Assembly (NCBI GenBank): GCA_021789565.1
Contig: JAJYJL010000489.1
Location: 1-6,494 of the forward strand
Direction: 5' to 3'
Source of the DNA: Acidobacteriota bacterium
GTDB taxonomy: Bacteria > Acidobacteriota > Terriglobia > UBA7540
DNA length: 6,494 bases
This document shows positions 1 to 6,390 of this stretch, piece after piece. The first letter of the stretch is position 1, and every line of letters begins with the position of its first letter. Position numbers and translations under genes: made by a program. Under the pieces are notes generated by a model. That model was not told the origin of the DNA and made no database searches. It worked only from the letters and a program-made list of their open reading frames with translations.

Positions 1-445
1 CGCGCTCTGCCGCCAAAACTTGGACATGCTTTTGGAATTGCAGCATATTGACGCGCTGCTGAATTCCGCCCGGCAAGCCGCCGCCAGCGCTAATGCTCAG
101 CAGGCCATCGCGGCCGTTGATCGGGCGCTCGACCTCGCAAAGCAGATGCACGCAGAGCGCAACACGGCCTTGAACAATGCCATCAAGACATGGGACGTGA
201 GCTGGTTCCCGCGTGTGGCCGAAGCCAACGGGCGCCGCCATCTGAACAGCCTGGACGATGCAAAGGACTCCCTTGGAGACCGGACCGTTGGCCTGAGTTA
301 CCTGGTTTATCGGGAACTGATCCTGCCGATGGGCGAGTGGTACAAGCAGGCCGAGGCCGCCCGCAACCAATATGCGAAGGATTATGGCCTGCCGCAACGC
401 ACCGACACGCTAAATTGGAAAGATACTCAGCCAGACCGCCACTGA
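1..445 (+). CDS. C-terminal part of an unidentified protein (5' truncated by window)
   Basis: The reading frame is open from base 2 to the TGA at 443-445, with no stop before the window edge. The TTG at 20 and ATG at 26 are therefore more likely internal codons than starts. About 147 residues are visible. They are mostly helical: an Ala/Gln-rich amphipathic stretch with repeated AA and VDRALDLA-like heptads, then a more conserved-looking part with KTWDVSWFPRVAEANGRRHL, a DRTVGLSYLVYRELILP segment and GEWYKQAEAARNQYA. No membrane segment or metal site is seen. The aromatic-rich WFPRVAEANGR stretch and the helical tail are reminiscent of C-terminal helical domains of large acidobacterial glycosidase-like proteins, but this is recollection, not a match, so no function is assigned. 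The APC permease gene follows after 72 bases on the same strand, so co-transcription is possible. Confidence 0.75.
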   Translation, partial: ALCRQNLDMLLELQHIDALLNSARQAAASANAQQAIAAVDRALDLAKQMHAERNTALNNAIKTWDVSWFPRVAEANGRRHLNSLDDAKDSLGDRTVGLSYLVYRELILPMGEWYKQAEAARNQYAKDYGLPQRTDTLNWKDTQPDRH

Positions 446-517
446 AGGACGGCGGGCGTGGACGTGATGACTCGAAAGCAGACATCTTGAAAACTCAACC
501 ATGAGGACTCGGCGACT

Positions 518-1888
518 GTGGCAGAACATGCGGCTTCGCCTTCTCTTGAAGCTTTAGGTTACAAGCCCCAATTCAAGCGCGTGCTCAGGCTCCGCGACCT
601 TGTCATTTACGGTCTGGTGATTCTGACTCCCACCGCGCCGTATCCCGTCTATGGAATCATTCAAAAAGTGTCGCTGGGCCATGCGGCCCTGGCCTACCTG
701 GTGGCGATGGTGGCCATGCTCTTCACAGCGGCAAGCTACGGCAAAATGTCCGGGGCTTTTCCCGCCGCGGGCTCGACTTACACTTACGCCCAGCGCGCCC
801 TCAGCGAACACGTCGGCTTCCTGGCCGGGTGGGCGATGATGCTGGATTACTTTCTCATTCCCCTGCTCAGTGTCATTTACTCCGCATTGATTGCGGCAAG
901 GTATGTGCCGCAGGTTCCTTACCTGGTGTGGGCGGTGTTTTTCACGGCTGCTATTACCTTGATTAACCTCCGCGGGATCAAGATGACGGCGAAGGTCAAC
1001 AATATCATGATGGCGATCATGAGTTTGTCGGCAGTCCTTTTTGTGGTGCTTGCGGCGCACATGATTCTTGGAGCGCAGGGCTGGGGCGGGTTGATCGTTC
1101 CTCATGCTCTATACAATCCCGCAACTTTCAAGCTCCGCCCCATGATGCTCGGAGCAGGCATTGCAACGCTTTCTTATATCGGTTTTGACGCCGTTTCCAC
1201 GCTGGCGGAAGACGTGGAAAACCCGGAGAAGAATATCGCCATCGCTACCGTTTCCGTATGCATTATCCAGGCGTTGTTTTGCGTTGTGCAGGTCTATCTT
1301 GCGGAAATTGTCTGGCCGGACTACCACACTTTTCCCAGGGTGGAAACGGCGATTCTGGATATTGGAAAGCATGTGGGCGGGCCGGTCATGATGGGTTGGA
1401 TCACGTTCGTCCTGCTGGTTGCCGGACTGGCAAGCGCCCTCACGGGGCAAGCGGGCGCCTCGCGGCTGCTGTTTGGAATGGGGCGCGACGGGGTGATTTC
1501 CAGGAAGATTTTTGCCTACGTTGATGAGAAATATTCCACGCCGACGCGTAGCATTTACGTGATGGGCGGGATTACGCTGCTGGGCGCGATACTCATCCGC
1601 TTTCAGCTTGCCGTTGAGCTTTTAAACTTCGGCGCGTTTGTCGGTTTTATTCTGGTGAATCTCAGCGTGATTCGCCATTACTATTTGCGCCAGCGCCAGC
1701 GGAGCGGGACAGGCGTTATAACAAATCTGATCTTTCCGGGTCTTGGGGCGCTGGTTTGCAGTTATGTGTGGATGAGCCTGTCCGTGCCTGCCAAGATCGT
1801 CGGATTCATCTGGCTCGGTCTTGGAGTTGCCTATCTGGCTTATCTGACGAACGGCTTTCACAAAAGTCCGGTCAAGATGGAAATCTGA
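518..1888 (+). CDS. APC-superfamily permease, putrescine importer (PlaP/PuuP)-like
   Basis: Encodes a 456-residue inner-membrane amino acid/polyamine permease, a normal length for the APC family. About twelve hydrophobic segments can be placed, near residues 27-47, 56-74, 97-124, 134-152, 164-186, 209-226, 241-265, 289-310, 345-362, 366-386, 402-420 and 427-445. Recognisable conserved stretches are SYGKMSGAFPAAGSTYTYAQ (73-92), GFDAVSTLAEDVENPEKNI (222-240), ASRLLFGMGRDGV (314-326) and LLNFGAFVGFILVNLSVI (368-385). These match E. coli PlaP/PuuP (YTYAQ, GFDGISNLSEE, MGRDGVFP, INFGALVAF, VNLSVI) as I remember those sequences. The family imports putrescine or related amines and amino acids by proton-coupled symport; the actual substrate here is inferred only from resemblance. 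The start is GTG at 518, with GAGGA at 503-507 as the ribosome site; the nearby ATGs at 501 and 528 are out of frame. An M20 hydrolase gene follows after 92 bases. Confidence 0.93.
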   Translation: MAEHAASPSLEALGYKPQFKRVLRLRDLVIYGLVILTPTAPYPVYGIIQKVSLGHAALAYLVAMVAMLFTAASYGKMSGAFPAAGSTYTYAQRALSEHVGFLAGWAMMLDYFLIPLLSVIYSALIAARYVPQVPYLVWAVFFTAAITLINLRGIKMTAKVNNIMMAIMSLSAVLFVVLAAHMILGAQGWGGLIVPHALYNPATFKLRPMMLGAGIATLSYIGFDAVSTLAEDVENPEKNIAIATVSVCIIQALFCVVQVYLAEIVWPDYHTFPRVETAILDIGKHVGGPVMMGWITFVLLVAGLASALTGQAGASRLLFGMGRDGVISRKIFAYVDEKYSTPTRSIYVMGGITLLGAILIRFQLAVELLNFGAFVGFILVNLSVIRHYYLRQRQRSGTGVITNLIFPGLGALVCSYVWMSLSVPAKIVGFIWLGLGVAYLAYLTNGFHKSPVKMEI

Positions 1889-1966
1889 TCGGAGGTTGCG
1901 GAGAAAATGGGTTCACTTCGATTGGGATGCCCAACGCGCATGGATCTTCCAGAATACTATTCAAGG

Positions 1967-1973
1967 AAAGGAG
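1967..1973 (+). promoter_or_regulatory. Shine-Dalgarno site fixing the start of the M20 gene
   Basis: AAAGGAG lies seven bases before the ATG at 1981. The reading frame stays open far upstream into the permease gene, with an in-frame ATG at 1927 and others further back, but none of those has a comparable ribosome site. This motif, together with the M20-like N-terminus beginning soon after 1981, decides the start. Confidence 0.8.
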
Positions 1974-1980
1974 CAAGTTT

Positions 1981-3282
1981 ATGCCTCTTGACGCCGGCCT
2001 AAGGGACCGCCTCTCTTCCTATGTTGACCATCATCAGGACAGGCTGGTTGAGATCATCCGTGACCTGGTGCGGATTCCGTCGGAAAACACACCGCCCGTG
2101 GGAAACGAAGAAGCCTGCCAGCGGTATGTGGCGGAGTATCTGAAGCGGCAGGGGCTCGAGACGGAATTGTATTATTTCCACGACGTCAAAGGCCTGAAAG
2201 AACATCCGCTTTTCCGTGGCGGACGCGAATACAGCAACCGCCCGAACGTGGGCGCGCGGCGCAAGGGCCGGGGCGGCGGACGCTCGCTGGTGCTTTCCGG
2301 ACACATGGATACGGTGCCTCGCGGAACGCAGCCGTGGACCCGCGATCCTTTTGGCGGAAGCGTCGAAGGCAATCGGATTTACGGGCGCGGCTCCAATGAC
2401 ATGAAAGGCGGCGTGGGAACCAACCTTTTTATGGCGGAAGCGCTGCGCGAGTTGGACATCGAATTAAAAGGCGACCTCATCATTGAGGCTGTTTCCGACG
2501 AAGAGTTTGGAGGCGTCAATGGCACGATCGCCGGGCGCGTGAAGGGCTTTAATGGCGACGCCGCGATTATCAGTGAGCCTTCTTTTCTGCGGATCTGCCC
2601 CGGTCAGTGCGGCGGCCGCACCGTCCATATCACCCTCAATTCCACCGGAGGCGTGCTGCCGGAAGCCAAGTTTCCCACGGGCGTGATTGATCCCATCCGA
2701 TATTTCCTGGTGAAGGTGCAAGACTTTGCGGAACAGCGGAGGAAGAAGGCTCGGGTGCATGAGCTTTATGCGGACTCTCCGGACCCGGTCCCCGTTTCCA
2801 TCACCAAGCTGACCACCGGCCCTTGGGGAACGAAGGAACCGATTACTATTCCGGAAACTTGCCAGATTGAAATGTACTGGCAGTTGATGCCAGGAGAAGA
2901 GCAGGAGGACATTGAACGGGAATTTCACGAATGGTTTGAAGGAATCATCAAGGCTGCACCGGAGCTTTTCCCGACCCCCCCGAAAATTGAATTCCCGATT
3001 CGCTGGATGCCAGGCTCCGCGATCTCAAGAACCGAGCCGCTCGTTAGCGAGCTTGCCGGGTGCGCCCGCAACGCCCTCGGCAAGCAGCCGCTGATTCAGG
3101 GCATTGAAGGTCCTTGCGACATGTACGTATTTCATCAGGCGTTTGGCACGCCGGCCGTCCTGTGGGGGGCGCGTGGCGGCAATACTCACGCCGCCGACGA
3201 GTATCTGGAAATTGACTCGGTCGTGGCAGCAGCCAAAGTCCAGTTGCACTTCGTCTGCCAGTGGTGCGGCGTTGCGGATTAA
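1981..3282 (+). CDS. M20-family metallopeptidase/deacylase (ArgE/DapE/CPG2 group)
   Basis: Encodes a 433-residue cytoplasmic zinc hydrolase without a signal peptide; the length is typical for family M20. The catalytic domain shows the full di-metal set: H108 and D110 in SGHMDTVP, D140 in GRGSNDMKGG, the catalytic E174 and metal ligand E175 in SDEEFGG, E199 in ISEP, and H403 in GGNTHAADEY. A dimerisation/lid domain spans about 208-325, with PETCQIEMYWQLMPGEEQ at 291-308. Family members cleave amide bonds of N-acyl amino acids, acylated diamines or peptides (ArgE, DapE, carboxypeptidase G2, aminoacylase). The exact substrate is open. Odd points: the lid motif that usually carries a His (GxxAHA...P..G.NAI) reads STGGVLPEAKFPTG (221-234), and the usual D-x-R of the lid strand appears as Y-W-Q (299-301). 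The preceding gene is an amine/amino-acid permease on the same strand, so the enzyme may act on an imported compound (inference). The start at 1981 was chosen for its strong AAAGGAG site; the longer open frame overlaps the permease gene. Confidence 0.93.
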   Translation: MPLDAGLRDRLSSYVDHHQDRLVEIIRDLVRIPSENTPPVGNEEACQRYVAEYLKRQGLETELYYFHDVKGLKEHPLFRGGREYSNRPNVGARRKGRGGGRSLVLSGHMDTVPRGTQPWTRDPFGGSVEGNRIYGRGSNDMKGGVGTNLFMAEALRELDIELKGDLIIEAVSDEEFGGVNGTIAGRVKGFNGDAAIISEPSFLRICPGQCGGRTVHITLNSTGGVLPEAKFPTGVIDPIRYFLVKVQDFAEQRRKKARVHELYADSPDPVPVSITKLTTGPWGTKEPITIPETCQIEMYWQLMPGEEQEDIEREFHEWFEGIIKAAPELFPTPPKIEFPIRWMPGSAISRTEPLVSELAGCARNALGKQPLIQGIEGPCDMYVFHQAFGTPAVLWGARGGNTHAADEYLEIDSVVAAAKVQLHFVCQWCGVAD

Positions 3283-3355
3283 AGGGCGTCAAAAGCCTTA
3301 CAACAAGCAGCTAACGTCATGTAACCGAAATAAATAACATATCTCGGTGCGTAAA

Positions 3356-3435
3356 TGTCATGCTGAGCGAAGCGAAGCATCCCGGTATTTGCTTGAAAGC
3401 AAATGCCGAGGCCCTTCTCTACGCTCAGGGTGCCG
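3356..3435. repeat. 80-base imperfect palindrome, GAGCGAAGCGAAG repeat family
   Basis: Two 38-base arms (3356-3393 and 3398-3435) flank the loop TGAA. Aligned without gaps, the arms agree at 27 of 38 positions, including TTTGCT/AGCAAA next to the loop and a CTGAGCG block in the outer part. The left arm begins TGTCATGCTGAGCGAAGCG and matches the dispersed palindromic repeat I know from many Acidobacteria and some other bacteria. The right arm carries the related variant whose complement starts GGCACCCTGAGCGTAGAG. It is probably a small REP- or MITE-like non-autonomous element. No target-site duplication or transposase is visible. Its position between convergent genes is typical for such elements. 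Confidence 0.75.
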
Positions 3436-3465
3436 GGCAGGCGCGGCTGGCGCAGCGCTCCAACT

Positions 3466-3556
3466 GGTAGCCACGGTCAGCGCCTTCCTGACCGTGGGTT
3501 CTTCGTCCGGCATCAAAATCCCACGGTCAATCACAAACCGATTGACCGTGGCTACC
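3466..3556. repeat. Four alternating CCACGGTCA copies forming nested hairpins
   Basis: The nine-base unit CCACGGTCA occurs at 3471, its complement TGACCGTGG at 3489, the direct form again at 3521 and the complement again at 3543. The first pair makes a perfect 10-bp stem (3471-3480 with 3488-3497, loop 7). The second makes another perfect 10-bp stem (3521-3530 with 3542-3551, loop 11). The outermost copies also pair perfectly over 14 bases, GGTAGCCACGGTCA at 3466-3479 with its complement at 3543-3556, so one long-range stem could replace the two local ones. This looks like a dispersed intergenic repeat rather than coding sequence. Confidence 0.8.
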
Positions 3557-3606
3557 CGCTACACGCAACATGCCCTGCGTGGCTCAATCAACGGAAAGCG
3601 AGGTAG

Positions 3607-3635
3607 CGCAGAGCCTTGTCCTTTAAGGCTCTGCG
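3607..3635. repeat. Perfect 11-bp-arm hairpin (CGCAGAGCCTT)
   Basis: CGCAGAGCCTT at 3607-3617 pairs exactly with AAGGCTCTGCG at 3625-3635 across the seven-base loop GTCCTTT. No T-run follows on either strand, so it is not a textbook Rho-independent terminator, but its place between convergent genes would suit a bidirectional terminator or mRNA 3'-end stabiliser. The preceding GGTAGC resembles the edge of the neighbouring CCACGGTCA repeat and may point to related repeat families. Confidence 0.65.
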
Positions 3636-3647
3636 GCTTGGAGTAAG

Positions 3648-3676
3648 AAGCGCGCCCTTGCGGTCCGCGGCGCTTC
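3648..3676. repeat. Weak hairpin, possible remnant of the GAGCGAAGC repeat
   Basis: GAAGCGC (3648-3654) pairs with GCGCTTC (3670-3676) over a 15-base loop. The following GCTTCGCTC (3672-3680) is the complement of GAGCGAAGC in the left arm of the 80-base palindrome, so this may be a decayed, oppositely oriented half copy. The match is only nine bases and could be chance. Confidence 0.35.
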
Positions 3677-3811
3677 GCTCGAATAACGCCGCAATGCGAT
3701 ACTTCTGCTCGCCACCGCGCCCTCGCTCTGAGCCGATGACACAAGAACAGTTTCGAGGCAACCAAGGTGATCGTTTGACGGACCGCTCCGAATGCAGGCC
3801 AACAGGGCGAA

Positions 3812-4345
3812 TTACGGCTTCCCTTCGTAGGAGCCTCGGGTGGTATGGCTGACGGCTTCAACGAGGCCCACGATATCGCCGAGGCTGTCGTAAACAGGAC
3901 TCAAGACGGAAATCAGGCCGGGCTTTTCCTTGACGGTAATGCGCCGACCCGTCTCAAGAACGGTTTGCATGGGAGGGAACATGTCCTGATACATGGCACC
4001 AAAGACATAGAACTGGCTCAGGTCGAGAACATTGCGAACCACCGCCTGAATTTTTCCTGGGTGCCCTCGGATAGGCATCCAGAGGTTTACGTCGCAAGGA
4101 AAAGGCGCGAGGCGAGCCAGCCGGATCAGGGTTTTCTTCGTCACGTTGAACTCGGCGTCGTTCACATCGTAGTTGTCACCGGCCAGGAAGCGGTCATGCG
4201 GATCAGTCTTGAACATGTAATCGAGCGCCCGGGCAGTCACGATGCGCCGGCAGACATCGCCATCCACCATGGCGCCGGCGACGCGCGCGATGTGATCGAG
4301 CTCCTGTTCAATTTGCTCAGGGCCGTTGCGCATCGTTTCTGTCAT
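3812..4345 (-). CDS. Conserved-looking soluble protein with Cache/PAS-like C-terminal half
   Basis: Encodes 177 residues with no signal peptide or membrane segment. I do not recognise a named family. The N-terminal part (about 1-47) is helical (PEQIEQELDHIARVAGAMVD, then CRRIVTARALDYMF). The C-terminal part has the rhythm of a Cache/PAS sensor core: LDLSQFYVFGAMYQDMFPPM (107-126), LETGRRITVKEKPGLISVLS (130-149) and PVYDSLGDIVGLVEAVS (150-166). The last stretch resembles the PI.D..G.VIG strand-turn-strand of single Cache domains. No output domain (kinase, methyl-accepting, HTH or cyclase) is attached, so a role as an isolated ligand-binding or accessory protein is only a guess. Its ATG at 4345 overlaps the stop of the upstream DUF4091/GH123-like gene by four bases (ATGA), with GGGAAA just before it, indicating translational coupling. 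The open plus-strand frame at 3845-4417 is its antisense shadow. Confidence 0.8.
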   Translation of the reverse strand: MTETMRNGPEQIEQELDHIARVAGAMVDGDVCRRIVTARALDYMFKTDPHDRFLAGDNYDVNDAEFNVTKKTLIRLARLAPFPCDVNLWMPIRGHPGKIQAVVRNVLDLSQFYVFGAMYQDMFPPMQTVLETGRRITVKEKPGLISVLSPVYDSLGDIVGLVEAVSHTTRGSYEGKP

Positions 4346-6246
4346 GTGGTTTCCCGGGCAAGCTGCATGATGTATTGCCGGACGCGGCTCCAGGCGGCGG
4401 CGTCAATGTTCGCGTAGAGCCTTTGGGTGTGGTCATCCGCGGCGGTCAATTCTGAATTCGTCCAATCGTAAGGAGGCTGGCGGGCGAAAGCCGGGCGCGA
4501 ATCCCACCATTCGTCCGGGGTCGAGCCGTTGAATCGTTTGGTAGCCTCCGTTTTCAGTGCCTCCAGGCCGCGCTGCGCTTTGAGACTGTCGAGCAGCGTC
4601 AGCTCCTGCACGGCGTTGCGCTGGATCTTGAGCCTCACGCTCGGGATCGGGTCCGGCAGGCCGAAACGGTCGCCCGAATAAACGAGCGTGGTGGCACCGC
4701 CCGTAAAATGGAACCAGGGATCTTCCCCGGGTTGCACGGCGAGCCAGTGGCAATAGCCCATCGTGTCCCAGACCCACCCGCGCAGAAGCATTTCCGTAAT
4801 GGCGGATGACGGCTCGGTCACTCGTGGCGTGGCGCCGTAATACCAGATAATGTCGCCGCGCTCGCGAAGCATTTTCGGCACGCCCTTGTACCAGCTCAGA
4901 ATGCCGCAATTAAACATGTTGACCACACCGTTGAGCGCCTGGAACTGCTGCTCCTCGTCCCAACTGACGTCGGCGCGAAAAACGATGTGGATCGGAGAAG
5001 CGGCGGGAAGGGCCTTCTTCAGCAGGCGGCCGAATTCCTTAAAGTAGCCGAGGTCTTTGGGAAACCGCACCTCGTCCCCGTCCCATGAGAAGCCCTTGTA
5101 GCGCTTCTTGTGATTGAAAAACATTTCAAAGTTTGTCCCAGTCCACCCCTTTTGGCGGAAGTGTCTTTCCATTTCCCCAACCACGCTGACAAATTCCGCT
5201 TCGTAGCCGGGCTGGCCCCACCATAGCCAGGACGCAGGCCATTCGGGATTGATCGGCAGATAGACAAAAGGAATGGGCTTGGGGCCGCGCCGGGTTTTGG
5301 CAAAAGCCGTGCCGTCGAGCAGCGGTCCGTAGTGCCGGTCATAGAGGTCCCAGTTGGCGACGCGCTTCTTGCGCCCCTCGCCTTCGAGCGCTGGGGCAAA
5401 TTCCGGCATGACCCGGCCCGTGTGCCCATAACCGAGTTGGTGGAAAACTCCGTGGTGCTCGTAAAAGATTCGGTGATAGGAGTGGATCAGCCTGAAAAGC
5501 TCGTCGCTTTCAGAGAAGTTTCCGGGGGTTGCCCGTACGCGCGAGGGAAATTGCTCGGCGATCCAGGAATCAAAGTAGGAATTGTGGTCCATCGCCATAA
5601 CATCTTCCGCAGGAACAACCACGGAATGCACTCTCAGGCGGATGGCGAGCGTATGGCGTTTGCCGGCGGATTCCAGCGTTGCGCTGCCTGAATACTCGCC
5701 GGGAGCGGCGTCGGGCGGCACCCAGATGTCCACCCAGTAGGCCTGGACGATCTGGTTTTCAATTTTGTTGTCCGGATCGGGCAGCCGGGAATAGTGAGGC
5801 AGGATCACCGGAACCAAGGCGTCCGGATAATACTCGCCCGAAGGCAGCGCGTGGAACCATTCACGGAAGAGGTCGGTCTGGATCTTGCCGGCGCGGTCCT
5901 CGAAGCGCAGGTCAAGGCTGTAGTCACCGGGCCGGGCCGTTTCAACCACCAAATGGAAGGAGGCATAGCTGCCGCGGGGGCATTCGAGCGAAAGCCGGCC
6001 TCCCTTTTTATCGTAGTCGGCGGCGCTCACCGCGCTCCGGTCTGGACGCACGATGCTTCCAAAAGGATCAGGCCGGAGGAACTGCGGCAGAGCGGTCAGG
6101 CGCGTCTCGCGGCCGGCCGGGCGCTTCGAGCGATCGGAGTCCTTGCTGTGCGCAGAAATCCCCTGTTCAGCCGCCAAGGCGGCTAGCGCCGTTTGTAGGA
6201 ATGTGCGGCGCGAAGGGGGCCCTGCTTTTTCCTTACGAGTTTTCAC
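4342..6246 (-). CDS. Tat-exported DUF4091/GH123-like glycoside hydrolase family protein
   Basis: Encodes 634 residues. The N-terminus has a twin-arginine export motif, SRRTFLQ at 12-18, with a short hydrophobic stretch to about residue 32, so it is probably moved folded to the periplasm. Residues about 85-215 look like the beta-sandwich that precedes GH123 domains, with QAYWVDIWVPPDAAPGEYSG at 168-187. Residues about 216-560 fit a DUF4091/GH123 TIM-barrel-like domain, ending in the diagnostic GGATTLVYSG (516-525) and GLPDPIPSVRLKIQRNAVQE (529-548). GH123 enzymes remove beta-linked N-acetylgalactosamine using an adjacent Asp-Glu pair. The best candidate pair here is D391-E392 in SWDGDEVRF, followed by Val rather than the Pro common in DEP motifs, so activity and sugar are uncertain. 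The start is GTG at 6246, the only plausible one after an in-frame stop at 6276-6274; the ribosome site is weak (GAGA). The gene is coupled to the 177-residue downstream gene. Confidence 0.87.
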   Translation of the reverse strand: MKTRKEKAGPPSRRTFLQTALAALAAEQGISAHSKDSDRSKRPAGRETRLTALPQFLRPDPFGSIVRPDRSAVSAADYDKKGGRLSLECPRGSYASFHLVVETARPGDYSLDLRFEDRAGKIQTDLFREWFHALPSGEYYPDALVPVILPHYSRLPDPDNKIENQIVQAYWVDIWVPPDAAPGEYSGSATLESAGKRHTLAIRLRVHSVVVPAEDVMAMDHNSYFDSWIAEQFPSRVRATPGNFSESDELFRLIHSYHRIFYEHHGVFHQLGYGHTGRVMPEFAPALEGEGRKKRVANWDLYDRHYGPLLDGTAFAKTRRGPKPIPFVYLPINPEWPASWLWWGQPGYEAEFVSVVGEMERHFRQKGWTGTNFEMFFNHKKRYKGFSWDGDEVRFPKDLGYFKEFGRLLKKALPAASPIHIVFRADVSWDEEQQFQALNGVVNMFNCGILSWYKGVPKMLRERGDIIWYYGATPRVTEPSSAITEMLLRGWVWDTMGYCHWLAVQPGEDPWFHFTGGATTLVYSGDRFGLPDPIPSVRLKIQRNAVQELTLLDSLKAQRGLEALKTEATKRFNGSTPDEWWDSRPAFARQPPYDWTNSELTAADDHTQRLYANIDAAAWSRVRQYIMQLARETT

Positions 6247-6390
6247 ATTATCGTCTCGCGGGCTTAACGGGGTTCAGCACGTCCGGTCCAAAGACCCTTT
6301 GGAACAGGAGGTCCTGAAAATTCGGACGGCGCTCGCAAGGGCGAGATCATGTACGAAATGCGACCCGAAGTCAATAATCGATAGGGGTAT

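Larger units (their letters stand above)
3283..3811. other. Convergent intergenic region packed with inverted repeats; no credible gene
   Basis: About 530 bases lie between the ends of two converging transcription units. The first roughly 70 bases (3283-3355) are relatively AT-rich, with nothing recognisable. From 3356 to 3676 there are at least five potential hairpins in succession, listed separately. From 3677 to 3811 I see no repeat, gene or RNA. Short open frames on the plus strand (for example 3347-3646) translate the repeats into Arg/Ser/Ala-rich sequence beginning CHAERSEASR, the familiar spurious product of this repeat type. No classic hairpin plus T-run terminator was found, although the hairpins may end transcription from both sides. 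Confidence 0.75.

Noticed and set aside
554..1105. Minus-strand ORF of 183 residues
   Set aside because: Antisense to the permease; His/Arg/Gln-rich and low-similarity, as expected opposite hydrophobic codons.
1756..1980. N-terminal extension of the M20 protein starting at 1756 inside the permease gene
   Set aside because: The extra 75 residues are the permease gene read in another frame, have no M20 similarity, and the strong Shine-Dalgarno site sits before 1981.
3607..3635. Rho-independent terminator
   Set aside because: The stem is perfect, but no U-run follows on either strand, so it was called only a hairpin repeat.
3347..3646. Plus-strand ORF of 99 residues beginning MRKCHAERSEASR
   Set aside because: It is a translation of the palindromic repeat; CHAERSEAS-type products are a known annotation artefact. 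It has no ribosome site and no domain.
3356..3676. CRISPR array or attenuator-type riboswitch
   Set aside because: The repeats alternate in orientation and are unevenly spaced with no constant spacer length; there is no downstream gene in the right orientation for a riboswitch.
3845..4417. Plus-strand ORF of 190 residues
   Set aside because: Antisense to the 177-residue gene, which has coupling to its neighbour and a structured-looking protein; the plus-strand product resembles nothing and would collide with the end of the DUF4091 gene.
5679..6317. Plus-strand ORF of 212 residues, Arg/Pro/Ser-rich
   Set aside because: Shadow of the DUF4091/GH123-like gene; its composition is typical of antisense reading in GC-rich DNA.
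6305..6345. Small inverted repeats CAGGA-GG-TCCTG and CTCGC-AAGG-GCGAG upstream of the DUF4091/GH123-like gene
   Set aside because: Five-base arms are expected by chance at this GC content and there is no T-run or recognisable operator to support a function.
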